Source: Polynucleobacter sp. HIN7
GTDB taxonomy: Bacteria; Pseudomonadota; Gammaproteobacteria; Burkholderiales; Burkholderiaceae
Direction: 5' to 3'
Length of the DNA: 64,000 nucleotides
Assembly: GCF_030297595.1 (NCBI RefSeq)
Contig: NZ_AP028138.1
Coordinates: 806,001 to 870,000 of the forward strand
Both the position numbers and the translations under genes were made by a program. The notes under the pieces are model-generated. The model did not search any database, had not been told where the DNA came from, and saw nothing but the letters and a program-made list of their open reading frames with translations. Positions 17,185 through 27,682 of this stretch are shown in pieces (positions within the stretch are counted from its first letter, which is position 1; each line of letters starts with the position of its first letter).

Positions 17185-17214
17185 AAAAGCCTCCCCTTAA
17201 AACTGGAGGCTTTT
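17185..17214 (+). terminator. Intrinsic terminator after the cytochrome pair
   Basis: AAAAGCCTCC and GGAGGCTTTT form a perfect 10-bp stem with a 10-base loop, followed by TTATTT. It lies directly against the stop codon of the convergent GntR gene. Confidence 0.9.
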
Positions 17215-17853
17215 TTATTTGGCGGCCTCTAAGCCATGGGCCAGGTGAGTGCGCATCGCTTGTTCAGCAGCAACCGGATCGCGCTTAAGCAGGGCTTTTA
17301 GGATCTCGCGGTGTTCACTCAAAGATTGTTGCAAGCGCCCCGAGCGCGATAATGAGTCCTTGCGTTGCAGTTTTAGAACCTTACGAAGATCGTCAATCAC
17401 GCTGCTCATCCAGGGGTTAGCGGCAATCGCGATGATTCGCTCATGAAAGCGAACATTGATTTCAAAGAATAAATCGAGGTTGCGATCAGCAGCTGCTTTC
17501 TCAAGACGCAAGTGCAAATCATCCAAGGCATTGAGATCACTTTCTTTTGCCCTCGTAGCAGCTTCTTTGGCAGCTTCACCTTCCAGCAAGGAGAGAACCG
17601 TAAAGATTTGCTCCAGATCACCACGATTGACTTCGGTGACATAAGCGCCGCGGCGTAGTTTCATGGTGATGAGGCCCTCAGCAGCCAACACCTTAATGGC
17701 CTCGCGCATGGGGGTGCGGCTAATCCCAAATTCCTTGGCAAGGCTTTGTTCATCGATCCAAGCACCGGGGGCTAGTTCATGCGCAAAAATACGGCTACGC
17801 AGTTGATCTGCAACCTCTTCATAGAGCGGGCGAGTTGAAAGTAATTTACTCAT
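17215..17853 (-). CDS. GntR family transcriptional regulator, FadR/FCD subfamily
   Basis: A 212-residue repressor-type protein. The N-terminal winged helix is standard: YEEVADQLRSRIFAHELAPG, EQSLAKEFGISRTPMREAIKVLAAEGLI and RRGAYVTEVN. The C-terminal all-helical FCD domain (from about residue 80) senses a small organic acid or CoA-related ligand; candidate metal-binding histidines include FHERI and the C-terminal SEHREIL and RTHLAHG. It is transcribed away from the methylmalonyl-CoA operon, with two perfect palindromes in the spacer, so control of that operon is a reasonable inference. Confidence 0.93.
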   Translation of the reverse strand: MSKLLSTRPLYEEVADQLRSRIFAHELAPGAWIDEQSLAKEFGISRTPMREAIKVLAAEGLITMKLRRGAYVTEVNRGDLEQIFTVLSLLEGEAAKEAATRAKESDLNALDDLHLRLEKAAADRNLDLFFEINVRFHERIIAIAANPWMSSVIDDLRKVLKLQRKDSLSRSGRLQQSLSEHREILKALLKRDPVAAEQAMRTHLAHGLEAAK

Positions 17854-17881
17854 TATTTCTGTAAGTCATTGTTTATTAATG

Positions 17882-17899
17882 ATTTTAATTAATTAAAAT
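17882..17899. promoter_or_regulatory. 18-bp perfect palindrome, candidate GntR operator 1
   Basis: ATTTTAATTAATTAAAAT is exactly self-complementary and lies 29-46 bp upstream of the gntR start. Its centre (17890.5) is 20 bp, about two helical turns, from the centre of the next palindrome. All-AT content lowers confidence that it is a specific site. Confidence 0.5.
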
Positions 17900-17903
17900 A
17901 TAT

Positions 17904-17917
17904 TTATGAATTCATAA
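17904..17917. promoter_or_regulatory. 14-bp perfect palindrome, candidate GntR operator 2
   Basis: TTATGAATTCATAA is exactly self-complementary, in the gntR/mutase spacer about 89 bp before the mutase start. Together with the palindrome at 17882 it forms an evenly phased pair suited to two regulator dimers on one DNA face. Confidence 0.55.
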
Positions 17918-18005
17918 TTATGTATCCAATTCTATGGACAAAACTATAAAAGTCAAGCAAAATGATGAAAATATCAATGCACATTCATGCACACATGGGG
18001 CGCTT

Positions 18006-20183
18006 ATGACCAAGAACGCATCACAACCCAGCGGGCAGTGGCCAGCTGCAGCCGATCAATCCCTTGAGCAATGGCAAAAAGCAGCCAGTAAATCGGCGCC
18101 CAATGGCAACCCGGATGCTTTAGGGTGGGATACCCCCGACGGCATCCATCTAAAAGCGCTCTACACTCAAAATGATCTTCAGGGATTGCCTTATGTGAAC
18201 TCACTCCCTGGGTTTGAGCCCTATCTGCGGGGACCGCAAGCGACGATGTATGCGGTGCGCCCTTGGACCATTCGTCAATACGCTGGATTCTCAACGGCCG
18301 AAGAGTCCAATCGTTTCTACCGCAAAGCCCTCGAAGGGGGTGGTCAAGGGGTTTCAGTGGCCTTTGATCTAGCCACGCATCGGGGCTATGACTCGGATCA
18401 CCCACGGGTGGTCGGTGATGTGGGCAAAGCAGGGGTCGCGATTGATTCGGTGGAGGATATGAAGATCCTCTTTGATGGCATCCCCTTGGACAAAATCTCA
18501 GTCTCGATGACCATGAATGGTGCCGTACTACCAGTCTTGGCAGGTTATATCGTGGCCGGTGAAGAGCAGGGCGTGAAGCAAGAGCAACTGAGTGGCACGA
18601 TTCAGAACGACATTCTGAAAGAGTTCATGGTGCGCAACACCTATATCTACCCACCCGGACCCTCGATGCGCATTGTCGGTGACATCATTGAGTACACCGC
18701 AAAGAATATGCCCAAGTTCAACTCGATCTCGATCTCGGGCTATCACATGCAAGAGGCTGGAGCAAATCAAGCCCTAGAGCTCGCATTCACACTGGCCGAT
18801 GGCAAGGAGTACGTCAAAACTGCCTTGGCCAAAGGTCTTGATGTAGATGAGTTTGCCGGCCGTCTTTCATTCTTCTTTGCAATTGGTATGAACTTCTATC
18901 TGGAAGTTGCCAAACTGCGCGCTGCTCGCATCTTGTGGTGGCGCATTATGAAAGAGTTCAATCCCAAGAATCCCAAGTCATCGATGTTGCGTACCCATTG
19001 CCAAACCTCAGGCTGGTCGCTCACCGAGCAAGATCCCTATAACAATGTGGTGCGCACCACGATTGAGGCTATGGCTGCGGTCTTTGGCGGAACGCAATCA
19101 CTGCACACCAACTCATTTGATGAAGCAATTGCCTTGCCTTCGGAGATGTCCTCCCGAATTGCCCGCAACACCCAATTAATTTTGCAAGAAGAGACCCATA
19201 TCACGAGCGTTGTTGATCCTTGGGCGGGATCGTTCATGATGGAGAAATTAACTCAAGAGATGGCCGATGCTGCCTGGGAAATTATTCTGGAAGTGGATCA
19301 GATGGGTGGCATGACCAAGGCTGTTGAGAGTGGTTGGGCCAAGTTAAAAATTGAGGCGGCCGCTGCACAAAAGCAAGCCAAGATTGACTCCGGGTCAGAT
19401 GTGATCGTAGGGGTTAATAAATACAAACTGGAAGAAGAGAGTTTGGTGGATGTCTTGGTCATCGATAACGATATGGTTCGTAATAATCAAATCGCTCGCT
19501 TAAAGGACATCAAGGCTAAACGCAATCAAGCGCAGGTGAATCAAGCCTTGGCGGATCTGACAACAGCAGCCGAGAACAATACAGGCAATTTATTAGATTT
19601 AGCGGTCAAAGCAATTCGTTTACGCGCAACGGTGGGCGAGGTGACGGATGCTTTGGAGAAAGTTTATGGGCGCCACCGTGCCGATACACAAAAGGTGACC
19701 GGAGTGTACGCAGCTGCATATGATTCAGCCGAAGGTTGGGAAAAACTTAAAGTCGAGATCGCTGAGTTTGCCAAAGAGTACGGACGTCGTCCGCGCGTCA
19801 TGATCGCAAAACTTGGTCAGGATGGACACGATCGCGGCGCCAAAGTGGTTGCTACCGCCTATGCTGATCTGGGCTTTGATGTGGATATGGGACCTTTATT
19901 CCAGACACCGGAGGAGTGTGCGCGCCAAGCCATTGAAAACGATGTGCATGCTTTGGGGATCTCTACCTTAGCCGCTGGGCACAAAACTTTGGTTCCTGCG
20001 ATTGTGGCGGAACTCAAAAAACAAGGCGCCGACGACATTATTGTATTTGTGGGTGGCGTCATTCCGCGACAGGATTACGAGTTTTTGTATGAGGCAGGCG
20101 TGAAGGGCATCTACGGACCTGGTACGCCGATCCCCGCCTCTGCAAAAGACGTGCTCGAGCAAATTCGGAACAACCTGCGCTAA
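18006..20183 (+). CDS. scpA: Methylmalonyl-CoA mutase, single-chain, adenosylcobalamin-dependent
   Basis: Rearranges (R)-methylmalonyl-CoA to succinyl-CoA, the last step of propionyl-CoA assimilation. The 725-residue chain has the catalytic barrel first ([89 protein letters not shown]) and the cobalamin domain last. The base-off B12 motif DxHxxG is D606-G-H608-D-R-G611 in [15 protein letters not shown] chose ATG 18006 because the 24 extra codons from ATG 17934 encode an unrelated leader and run back towards the palindromes. It opens an operon with meaB, pccB, pccA and a VOC gene. Confidence 0.97.
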   Translation: MTKNASQPSGQWPAAADQSLEQWQKAASKSAPNGNPDALGWDTPDGIHLKALYTQNDLQGLPYVNSLPGFEPYLRGPQATMYAVRPWTIRQYAGFSTAEESNRFYRKALEGGGQGVSVAFDLATHRGYDSDHPRVVGDVGKAGVAIDSVEDMKILFDGIPLDKISVSMTMNGAVLPVLAGYIVAGEEQGVKQEQLSGTIQNDILKEFMVRNTYIYPPGPSMRIVGDIIEYTAKNMPKFNSISISGYHMQEAGANQALELAFTLADGKEYVKTALAKGLDVDEFAGRLSFFFAIGMNFYLEVAKLRAARILWWRIMKEFNPKNPKSSMLRTHCQTSGWSLTEQDPYNNVVRTTIEAMAAVFGGTQSLHTNSFDEAIALPSEMSSRIARNTQLILQEETHITSVVDPWAGSFMMEKLTQEMADAAWEIILEVDQMGGMTKAVESGWAKLKIEAAAAQKQAKIDSGSDVIVGVNKYKLEEESLVDVLVIDNDMVRNNQIARLKDIKAKRNQAQVNQALADLTTAAENNTGNLLDLAVKAIRLRATVGEVTDALEKVYGRHRADTQKVTGVYAAAYDSAEGWEKLKVEIAEFAKEYGRRPRVMIAKLGQDGHDRGAKVVATAYADLGFDVDMGPLFQTPEECARQAIENDVHALGISTLAAGHKTLVPAIVAELKKQGADDIIVFVGGVIPRQDYEFLYEAGVKGIYGPGTPIPASAKDVLEQIRNNLR

Positions 20184-20192
20184 GCCCTCACA

Positions 20193-21223
20193 ATGTCGAA
20201 AGCTCCAAGCGATGAGCAGTTAGTGGCAGCCTTGCTCGGCAAGCCCTGTGCGGAGCAACGTCGGGCATTAGCCAAAGCCATTACTTTATTAGAGTCAACG
20301 CGCCTTGATCATCGCGCGCGCGCCGATCAATTACTCAACACCATCTTGCCGCACACGGGGCGATCCTTTCGTCTCGGAATCTCAGGAGTGCCCGGGGTTG
20401 GTAAATCCACTTTAATTGAGAACTTAGGTCTTTATTTAATTTCCAAAGGCCATCGGGTTGCTGTCCTGGCAATTGATCCATCCTCAAGCTTATCTGGTGG
20501 ATCGATCTTGGGTGATAAGACCCGCATGGAACTGCTGTCAGTCAATGAGAATGCCTTCATTCGCCCAAGTCCATCCTCTGGAACCTTGGGTGGTGTTGCC
20601 GAGCGCACCCGAGAGGTGATGCTCTTAGCCGAAGCCGCGGGACATGATGTCGTGATCGTGGAGACCGTTGGGGTAGGGCAAAGCGAGATTGCGGTGGCTG
20701 GGATGACCGATCTCTTTATGTTGTTGCAACTCCCCAATGCCGGTGATGATCTGCAAGCCATTAAAAAGGGTGTGATGGAGATCGCGGATCTCATCGTGAT
20801 TAATAAAGCGGATCTAGATCCGGATGCAGCCACCCGAGCCCAAGCATTTATTACCAGTTCCTTGCGCTTAATGGGATTTCAGGGAACCCAGACCACGCCG
20901 CTCATGATGCTGAGCAATGGCATCCCGTGGTGATGCAAATGAGCGCACTTTTCAATCAAGGTGTAGCGCAATTGTGGGATGAGATCACTCGCTTTCAATC
21001 CCTCGAATCGAAGAATGGCCATCTACAGAAACGCCGTCGTCAGCAAGCCACTGCTTGGATGTGGGAACGCATTGATAGCGCTCTCAAAAGTAATTTTAAG
21101 AACCATCCTGGAGTACAGCAGTTACTACCCGAACTCAGTGCCGCCGTGAATGAGGGCACGATCGCACCCTCTGTGGCAGCGCGTCGTTTATTAGACGCGA
21201 TGCAAACACCCGATATTCAATAG
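20193..21223 (+). pseudogene. meaB: Methylmalonyl-CoA mutase G-protein chaperone MeaB/ArgK, frameshifted
   Basis: MeaB is the GTPase that loads and protects the mutase cofactor. The first frame (20193-20933, 246 codons) has the P-loop [67 protein letters not shown] and [14 protein letters not shown], then ends in an unrelated [11 protein letters not shown]. The C-terminal part ([22 protein letters not shown] to RRLLDAMQT) continues in another frame to 21223. Adding one G to the GGG at 20882-20884 joins them as [20 protein letters not shown] and restores 343 residues, normal for MeaB. So a 1-base deletion in a G-run splits the gene: real mutation or sequencing error. No slippery heptamer suggests programmed shifting. 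A GTG at 20927 could reinitiate the C-terminal part. Confidence 0.9.
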
Positions 21224-21231
21224 GAGTTTTT

Positions 21232-22764
21232 ATGCAAGACATTATTTCTCAATTGGAATCCAAGCGCGAGTTAGCACGTCTTGGTGGCGGTCAAAAGCGC
21301 ATTGCTGCTCAGCACGCCAAGGGCAAACTCACTGCACGCGAGCGGATCGAGTTACTGCTCGACGAAGACTCCTTTGAAGAGTGGGATATGTTTGTGGAGC
21401 ATCGCTGCACGGATTTTGGGATGGCGGATCAAACGGTGCCCAGCGATGGTGTCGTCACCGGTTATGGAATGATTAATGGGCGCTTGGTGTTTGTGTTCTC
21501 GCAAGATTTCACAGTTCTGGGCGGATCTTTATCGGAAGCCCATGCTGAGAAAATCTGCAAGATCATGGATCAGGCCATGAAAGTGGGGGCACCCGTAATT
21601 GGACTCAATGACTCTGGTGGTGCACGCATTCAGGAAGGGGTCGCCTCGCTTGGTGGTTATGCAGAGATCTTCCAACGGAACGTATCCGCTTCCGGTGTGA
21701 TCCCGCAGATCTCCTTGATTATGGGTCCCTGTGCCGGTGGGGCAGTGTACTCACCTGCTTTAACGGATTTCATCTTCATGGTGAAAGACACCTCTTACAT
21801 GTTCGTCACTGGACCCGAGGTAGTGAAAACCGTGACCCACGAAGATGTCACCGCAGAAGATTTGGGTGGTGCGAACACGCATTCCACTGTATCAGGAGTT
21901 TGTGACCTGGCATTTAATAACGATGTTGAGGCGATCATGATGCTACGCCGTTTCTACAGTTATCTACCGCTCTCAAATAAAGAAAAAGCCCCTTTTCTGG
22001 GCGGTCTTGTCTGGTCGGATGAGCCTGATTACTCGCTCTATACATTGGTGCCGCTCAACCCCAATCAGCCGTATGACATGAAAGAGCTGATTCATAAGAT
22101 TGTGGATGATGAAGACTTCTTTGAGTTGCAGCCCGACTATGCCAAGAATATCATTATTGGCTTTGCACGCATTGGCGGCCAGACTGCCGGTATCGTTGCT
22201 AATCAACCTTTGGTGCTTGCAGGGTGTCTCGATATCAAATCATCGATTAAAGCCGCTCGGTTTGTGCGCTTTTGTGATGCTTTTAATATCCCGGTCGTGA
22301 CCTTGGTCGACGTGCCAGGTTTTATGCCAGGTACCGCTCAAGAGTACGGTGGCATCATTAAACACGGCGCTAAATTGCTCTATGCCTATGCCGATTGCAC
22401 TGTTCCCAAAGTCACTTTGATTACACGCAAAGCCTACGGCGGCGCCTACGATGTGATGGCATCAAAACATTTGCGAGGCGATGTGAACTTTGCTTGGCCC
22501 TCGGCAGAGATTGCGGTGATGGGGCCCAAGGGCGCTGTTGAAATTATCTTCCGCGAAGAGAAAAATGATTCGCAAAAGATTGCTGAGCGTGAAGCAGAGT
22601 ACAAAGCGAAGTTTGCAAACCCCTTTGTCGCAGGACGGCGTGGCTACATTGATGATGTCATCATGCCTCATGAATCACGCAAGCGGATTGCACGATCACT
22701 CGCGATGTTGCAAGACAAAGATTTGCAAAATCCTCCCCGTAAACACGGCAACATCCCTCTTTAA
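21232..22764 (+). CDS. pccB: Propionyl-CoA carboxylase beta chain (carboxyltransferase)
   Basis: Transfers carboxyl from carboxybiotin to propionyl-CoA, giving (S)-methylmalonyl-CoA. The 510-residue chain has both crotonase-like halves: [40 protein letters not shown] and [20 protein letters not shown] in the N-half, and [30 protein letters not shown] with [17 protein letters not shown] in the C-half. Glycine pairs forming the oxyanion holes are visible ([14 protein letters not shown]). It ends with the usual RKHGNIPL. A clear AGGAG ribosome site precedes the ATG, 8 bases after meaB. Acetyl-CoA could be a side substrate. Confidence 0.96.
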   Translation: MQDIISQLESKRELARLGGGQKRIAAQHAKGKLTARERIELLLDEDSFEEWDMFVEHRCTDFGMADQTVPSDGVVTGYGMINGRLVFVFSQDFTVLGGSLSEAHAEKICKIMDQAMKVGAPVIGLNDSGGARIQEGVASLGGYAEIFQRNVSASGVIPQISLIMGPCAGGAVYSPALTDFIFMVKDTSYMFVTGPEVVKTVTHEDVTAEDLGGANTHSTVSGVCDLAFNNDVEAIMMLRRFYSYLPLSNKEKAPFLGGLVWSDEPDYSLYTLVPLNPNQPYDMKELIHKIVDDEDFFELQPDYAKNIIIGFARIGGQTAGIVANQPLVLAGCLDIKSSIKAARFVRFCDAFNIPVVTLVDVPGFMPGTAQEYGGIIKHGAKLLYAYADCTVPKVTLITRKAYGGAYDVMASKHLRGDVNFAWPSAEIAVMGPKGAVEIIFREEKNDSQKIAEREAEYKAKFANPFVAGRRGYIDDVIMPHESRKRIARSLAMLQDKDLQNPPRKHGNIPL

Positions 22765-22786
22765 TTTAACCGACTAACGAATCACT

Positions 22787-24799
22787 ATGTTTAAGAAAAT
22801 CTTAATTGCGAACCGCGGTGAAATTGCTTGCCGAGTGATGCTAACTGCGAAGCGCTTGGGAATCCAAACGGTTGCGGTCTACTCCGAAGCGGATGCCGAG
22901 GCGCGTCATGTACGGATTGCCGATGAGGCCGTTTGTATTGGACCGCCACCATCGCGCGAGTCCTACTTGCAAATGGATCGCATTATTGCGGCGTGTAAAG
23001 AAACGGGTGCGCAAGCGGTTCATCCGGGTTATGGCTTCTTGTCCGAGAACGAAGAGTTTGCTAAGCGCGTTGAGGAAGAGGGCATTATCTTCATTGGCCC
23101 CAAATATCAATCGATTGCTGCAATGGGCGACAAGATTGCGTCTAAGAAACTTGCCCTAGAAGCAAAAGTCAACACCATCCCCGGCCATAACGCCGCTATT
23201 GATGATCCTCAGGCTGCGGTAAAAATTGCGCAGGGAATTGGCTACCCAGTGATGATCAAGGCCTCTGCTGGTGGTGGGGGTAAGGGATTGCGTGTTGCGT
23301 ATAACGACCAAGAAACGGCCGAAGGCTTTGTGGCTTGTAAGAATGAAGCACTTAATAGTTTTGGTGACGACCGCGTCTTCATTGAGAAGTTTGTAGAAGA
23401 ACCGCGGCATATTGAGATCCAGGTATTAGGCGATGCGCACGGCAACGTGGTGTATTTGTGGGAGCGTGAGTGCTCGATCCAGCGGCGTCATCAAAAAGTG
23501 ATTGAAGAGGCGCCATCGCCATTCTTGGATGATGCCACCCGTAAAGCCATGGGCGAACAAGCGGTAGCGCTCGCCAAGGCCGTTCACTACCAATCGGCAG
23601 GTACTGTGGAGTTTGTGGTTGGTAAAGACAAGTCGTTTTACTTCTTAGAGATGAACACACGCTTGCAGGTTGAGCATCCAGTCACCGAATGCATTACTGG
23701 GCTTGATCTTGTCGAGCAAATGATCCGGGTGGCCGCTGGTGAGAAGTTGGCATTTACCCAAAACCAAATTCCACGCAATGGCTGGGCGATGGAGTGCCGC
23801 ATTAATGCCGAAGATCCTCTACGAAACTTCTTGCCATCGACCGGACGCTTGGTGAAGTATCAGCCCCCGGCATCCAAAGATGGTGTACGAGTTGATACGG
23901 GTGTATATGAGGGTGGCGAGATCCCGATGTATTACGACTCAATGATTGCAAAACTCATTACGCATGGTGCCAACCGCGAGGAGGCAATGAGCAAAATGCG
24001 CGGGGCGCTCAACGAGTTTGTAATTCGGGGGATTCATTCGAACATTCAGTTCCAATCTGCTTTACTACAACACCCACGATTTCTCTCGGGCCAGTTCAAT
24101 ACTGGATTTATTGCTGAGGAGTTCCCCAAGGGATTTTTAAAAGGATCGGTTGAGCCCAGTGACCTGAATCGCTTACCAGCTTTAGCAAGCTTTGTGCACC
24201 GTCGTTATTTGGAGCGTGCCAAATTACTTGAAGGGCAGCTCTTAGGCCACGAAATGAAGATTACCCAAGAGTTTGTGGTGATGCATGGTGAGACATCCTA
24301 CGACACCAAGATTGAGCAACGTGATCACGGTTACCAAATATCCGTCAAAGCCAATCAAGGCAAGAACATGATGACGGATTATTTCTTGGAGAGTAATTGG
24401 CAACCCGGTTCGATTCGTTTGATCTATCGTTTAAATGATGGACCGACGGCATGTGCGCAAGTGGAGCGCCCAGGCTTGGGTTATGTATTCATGCAAGACG
24501 GCGTGCATTTTGACTGCGTGGTCTTAAGTCCATTCGGGGCAGAGTTGCAACGCCGTATGCCATATAAGGCGCCTCCTGACACATCCAAGTTACTACTGTC
24601 GCCGATGCCCGGACTATTAACCAAATTGCATGTAGTCAAGGGCGATAAGGTTACTGCCGGTCAGAAATTGGTTGTGATTGAGGCCATGAAAATGGAGAAC
24701 ACTTTATTCGCTGCACAAGATGGGGTGGTGGACGATATATGTGCCACTGAGGGATCGAGTCTCGCAGTCGATCAAATCATTATTCAGTTTGCGAAGTGA
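22787..24799 (+). CDS. pccA: Propionyl-CoA carboxylase alpha chain (biotin carboxylase + BCCP)
   Basis: ATP-dependent biotin carboxylation fused to the biotin carrier. The N-terminal biotin carboxylase domain has [34 protein letters not shown], the glycine-rich ATP loop [34 protein letters not shown] and [17 protein letters not shown] linker (BT) domain follows, and the C-terminal biotinyl domain carries the biotin lysine K635 in [11 protein letters not shown]. The 670-residue length is normal for the family. It is 22 bp after pccB and 5 bp before the VOC gene. Together with pccB it makes a typical alpha6beta6 enzyme. Confidence 0.96.
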   Translation: MFKKILIANRGEIACRVMLTAKRLGIQTVAVYSEADAEARHVRIADEAVCIGPPPSRESYLQMDRIIAACKETGAQAVHPGYGFLSENEEFAKRVEEEGIIFIGPKYQSIAAMGDKIASKKLALEAKVNTIPGHNAAIDDPQAAVKIAQGIGYPVMIKASAGGGGKGLRVAYNDQETAEGFVACKNEALNSFGDDRVFIEKFVEEPRHIEIQVLGDAHGNVVYLWERECSIQRRHQKVIEEAPSPFLDDATRKAMGEQAVALAKAVHYQSAGTVEFVVGKDKSFYFLEMNTRLQVEHPVTECITGLDLVEQMIRVAAGEKLAFTQNQIPRNGWAMECRINAEDPLRNFLPSTGRLVKYQPPASKDGVRVDTGVYEGGEIPMYYDSMIAKLITHGANREEAMSKMRGALNEFVIRGIHSNIQFQSALLQHPRFLSGQFNTGFIAEEFPKGFLKGSVEPSDLNRLPALASFVHRRYLERAKLLEGQLLGHEMKITQEFVVMHGETSYDTKIEQRDHGYQISVKANQGKNMMTDYFLESNWQPGSIRLIYRLNDGPTACAQVERPGLGYVFMQDGVHFDCVVLSPFGAELQRRMPYKAPPDTSKLLLSPMPGLLTKLHVVKGDKVTAGQKLVVIEAMKMENTLFAAQDGVVDDICATEGSSLAVDQIIIQFAK

Positions 24800-24804
24800 T
24801 CACT

Positions 24805-25266
24805 ATGAGTCGACCATTCAATATTCTGGGAGTTCAACAAATTGCCATTGGTGGCACCGATAAGCAAAAGCTTAAAGCGCTGTGGGTTGATCTTCTTGGG
24901 CTGCAATACAAAGATACCTTCGTATCCGAGCGCGAGAACGTCGATGAAGATATTTGCACCATCGGTCGCGGCCCGCACGAGGTTGAAATTGATTTGATGC
25001 AACCATTCGATATCGATAAAAAGCCAGCTGTGCATCAAACCCCACTCAATCACATTGGTCTGTGGGTTGATGATTTGCCCAAGGCGGTGGAGTGGTTGAC
25101 GCAACAGGGTCTGCGATTTGCCCCCGGCGGGATTCGGAAGGGGGCAGCAGGTCACGACATCATTTTTGTTCATCCCAAAGCGAACGAGGAGTTCATGTTC
25201 TCGGGCGAAGGGGTTTTAATTGAACTTGTTCAGGCGCCACCCGATGTAATTGCCGCATTGGCATAA
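24805..25266 (+). CDS. VOC family protein, putative methylmalonyl-CoA epimerase
   Basis: A 153-residue vicinal-oxygen-chelate protein with two beta-alpha-beta-beta-beta modules. Candidate metal ligands are Q in [12 protein letters not shown] in [13 protein letters not shown] in [14 protein letters not shown] and E in VLIELVQAP. That Q/E/H/E set resembles glyoxalase I more than the usual His-first epimerase set. The operon needs an epimerase, because the carboxylase makes (S)- and the mutase uses (R)-methylmalonyl-CoA, and this is the only candidate. So epimerase by context, glyoxalase-like by ligands. ATG 24805 is preferred; a GTG at 24796 overlaps the pccA stop. Confidence 0.8.
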   Translation: MSRPFNILGVQQIAIGGTDKQKLKALWVDLLGLQYKDTFVSERENVDEDICTIGRGPHEVEIDLMQPFDIDKKPAVHQTPLNHIGLWVDDLPKAVEWLTQQGLRFAPGGIRKGAAGHDIIFVHPKANEEFMFSGEGVLIELVQAPPDVIAALA

Positions 25267-25274
25267 ACCCCAAT

Positions 25275-25304
25275 TTGTGTGCAGTGCAACAATTCAGGCA
25301 TAAT
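25275..25304 (+). promoter_or_regulatory. Candidate promoter for malate synthase
   Basis: TTGTGT (25275-25280) and CATAAT (25299-25304) with an 18-bp spacer lie 46 bp before the malate synthase start, and a good AGGAG ribosome site follows. It suggests aceB can be transcribed apart from the methylmalonyl operon. Confidence 0.4.
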
Positions 25305-25350
25305 AGTCATCAATTTGTCATTTAATCCTTAAAACCGATTAGGAGTATTC

Positions 25351-26940
25351 ATGTCTGGCGCCCCAACCATCGAATCCAGTGGCATTGAGCTCAAAGCCAA
25401 ACTCAATCCGGATTTTGCAAGCGTTGTTTCCCCTGAGGCTCTCGAGTTCGTTGCTAAATTGCATCGCGCCTTCGAGCCACGCCGTCAGGAACTCCTCAAA
25501 AAACGGGTTGAACTAGCCAAAAAATTGGACGCCGGTCAAACGCTTGATTTCTTACCAGAAACGAAATCCATTCGTGAGGGTGATTGGAAAATTGCTCCAG
25601 TACCCAAAGCACTGGAAACTCGCCGCGTGGAGCTTACTGGTCCAGTCGATGCCAAGATGGTGATTAATGCGCTGAACTCTGGTGCAGATTCGTACATGGC
25701 GGACTTTGAGGATTCCAATAGCCCCTATTGGGAAAACATTGTGCAAGGGCATGTCAATTTAAAGAAAGCCGTACGCCGTGATATTGAGCTCAATCTCTTT
25801 GGTAAGGAATACAAGCTCAATGAAAAAACCGCGACCTTAATTGTTCGTCCTCGCGGTTGGCATCTCGATGAGAAACATGTCTTGGTTGATGGTCAGCGTG
25901 TCTCAGGCGGTATTTTTGACTTCGCCATCTTCACCTTTAATAGTGGTAAGTATCTCGAAGCGAGAGGCTTAGGCCCATTTTTCTATTTGCCAAAGATTGA
26001 GAGCCATCTAGAGGCTCGCTTATGGAATGACATCTTTACTATGGCTGAGAAAGAGCTGGGCATGAAGCACGGCAGCATTAAAGCAACGGTGTTGGTTGAA
26101 ACCATCAATGCCACCTTTGAGATGGATGAGATCCTCTATGAGTTGCGTGACCATAGTTCGGGATTAAATGCTGGTCGTTGGGATTACATCTTTTCCGCGA
26201 TTAAGAAATTTAAGCTCGATAAAAACTTCTGTTTGGCCGATCGTGTGAAGGTGACCATGACCTCACCCTTTATGCGCGCCTATGCACTCTTTCTTTTAAA
26301 GACCTGCCATAAGCGCGGCGCCCCAGCAATGGGTGGAATGAGCGCTTTCATTCCCATTAAGAATGATCCTGAGAAGAATGCGATTGCGCTCGCAGCTGTA
26401 TCAACGGATAAGCGTCGTGAAGCCACCGATGGCTACGATGGTAGTTGGGTTGCCCATCCAGGTTTGGTTGAGTTGTGCATGAATGAGTTCAAAGCCGTAT
26501 TGGGTGACAAACCCAATCAATTTGATCGTCAACGCGAGGACGTTCAGGTCACCGCTGCGGATTTACTCAACTTTGCTCCAGAGGGACCAATCACCGAAGC
26601 GGGGCTGCGTTACAACATTAACGTCGGTATCCATTACATGGGTGCTTGGCTTGCTGGTAACGGTTGTGTGCCCATCCATAACCTGATGGAAGATGCCGCT
26701 ACTGCTGAGATCAGCCGCTCACAAGTATGGCAATGGATTCGGTCGCCCAAAGGAGTTCTCGACGACGGTCGTAAAGTCACCATTGAGCTAGTGCGTCAAC
26801 TGATTGGTGAAGAGCTCACGAAGGTCAAAGACTCCGGTGCTGTTGGACAGTTTGATCGTGCCGCTAAGATCTTTGAGGACTTGGTTGCCAATGATGATTT
26901 TGTGGAGTTCTTAACCTTGCCGCTGTACGAAGAGTTTTAA
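25351..26940 (+). CDS. aceB: Malate synthase A
   Basis: Condenses glyoxylate with acetyl-CoA to malate in the glyoxylate cycle. The 529-residue protein carries the malate synthase signature DHSSGLNAGRWDYIF, and also YMADFEDSNSPYWEN, LIVRPRGWHLDEKH, ATVLVETINATFEMDEILYELR and GMSAFIPIKNDPEKN. Length and motifs fit the A isoform rather than the 720-residue G isoform. It sits after the propionyl-CoA operon, with its own candidate promoter, and before tsaB by 16 bp. No isocitrate lyase gene is in the window. Confidence 0.97.
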   Translation: MSGAPTIESSGIELKAKLNPDFASVVSPEALEFVAKLHRAFEPRRQELLKKRVELAKKLDAGQTLDFLPETKSIREGDWKIAPVPKALETRRVELTGPVDAKMVINALNSGADSYMADFEDSNSPYWENIVQGHVNLKKAVRRDIELNLFGKEYKLNEKTATLIVRPRGWHLDEKHVLVDGQRVSGGIFDFAIFTFNSGKYLEARGLGPFFYLPKIESHLEARLWNDIFTMAEKELGMKHGSIKATVLVETINATFEMDEILYELRDHSSGLNAGRWDYIFSAIKKFKLDKNFCLADRVKVTMTSPFMRAYALFLLKTCHKRGAPAMGGMSAFIPIKNDPEKNAIALAAVSTDKRREATDGYDGSWVAHPGLVELCMNEFKAVLGDKPNQFDRQREDVQVTAADLLNFAPEGPITEAGLRYNINVGIHYMGAWLAGNGCVPIHNLMEDAATAEISRSQVWQWIRSPKGVLDDGRKVTIELVRQLIGEELTKVKDSGAVGQFDRAAKIFEDLVANDDFVEFLTLPLYEEF

Positions 26941-26956
26941 ACTCAGGACATCTAGC

Positions 26957-27682
26957 ATGCGCATCTTGGCCATCGACACTTCGACCTCGTGGTGTTCGGT
27001 GGCCTTATGTTTTGATGACAAACCGATTCTGTATCGGCATGAGCTACTTGGATCAAAAGCGAGTCAGCATCTCTTGCCATGGTGCAGCGAGCTACTACAG
27101 CAGTGTGGCGCACGTTTCTCCGATCTGGATGCCCTGGCGGTAGGTGTGGGCCCTGGAGCATTTACTGGAGTACGTCTCTCGGTTGCAGTTGCCCAGGGAT
27201 TATCGGTTGGCTCGCAATTGCCAGTAATTCCGGTGGCCAGTCTTGATGCGATGGCATCGCAGTTTGCGCAACACCATCAAATGCCTCAAAACACGACATT
27301 CACCATTGCTCTGGATGCCCGTATGGGTGAAGTGTATTGGGCTCGCTATCAAATAGAAGCCTCACAGCCTAAACCGATTCATCCAATACAACTAACTGCC
27401 CCAGAGTATATTGAGGATAACCATCAAGATTTAATTGCCGGTAATGCCCTTGCTGAGTATGCCGATGATTTCAAGGATCATTTTGTAGGTCGACAGATTG
27501 ATTCGCAGCTAGTGCCCAATGCACTTAGCATCTTGGATCTCGCGCAAGTGCGTTATCAAGCGGACCAAACGATTTCGGTTGAGCAGCTTGAGCCCCTCTA
27601 TATTCGTAATAAAGTGGCTCTCACTACCCAAGAACGTCACGATGCAGCAAGCCGCACCCCAACCGGTCATTTGCTTGGCTGA
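26957..27682 (+). CDS. tsaB: tRNA threonylcarbamoyladenosine biosynthesis protein TsaB
   Basis: Partner and platform for TsaD in making t6A37 of ANN-decoding tRNAs. The 241-residue protein begins MRILAIDTSTSWCSVALCF (the actin-like ATPase fold) and contains ALAVGVGPGAFTGVRLSVAVAQGLS, the family signature, then IALDARMGEVYWARY. As in most TsaB proteins, the TsaD metal-binding histidines are absent. Its last 41 bases overlap the rimI start in another frame, giving translational coupling tsaB-rimI. Confidence 0.96.
   Translation: MRILAIDTSTSWCSVALCFDDKPILYRHELLGSKASQHLLPWCSELLQQCGARFSDLDALAVGVGPGAFTGVRLSVAVAQGLSVGSQLPVIPVASLDAMASQFAQHHQMPQNTTFTIALDARMGEVYWARYQIEASQPKPIHPIQLTAPEYIEDNHQDLIAGNALAEYADDFKDHFVGRQIDSQLVPNALSILDLAQVRYQADQTISVEQLEPLYIRNKVALTTQERHDAASRTPTGHLLG

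Noticed and set aside
17934..18005. Longer N-terminus of methylmalonyl-CoA mutase from ATG 17934
   Set aside because: The added 24 residues are low-quality and overlap the operator region; the family start fits ATG 18006.
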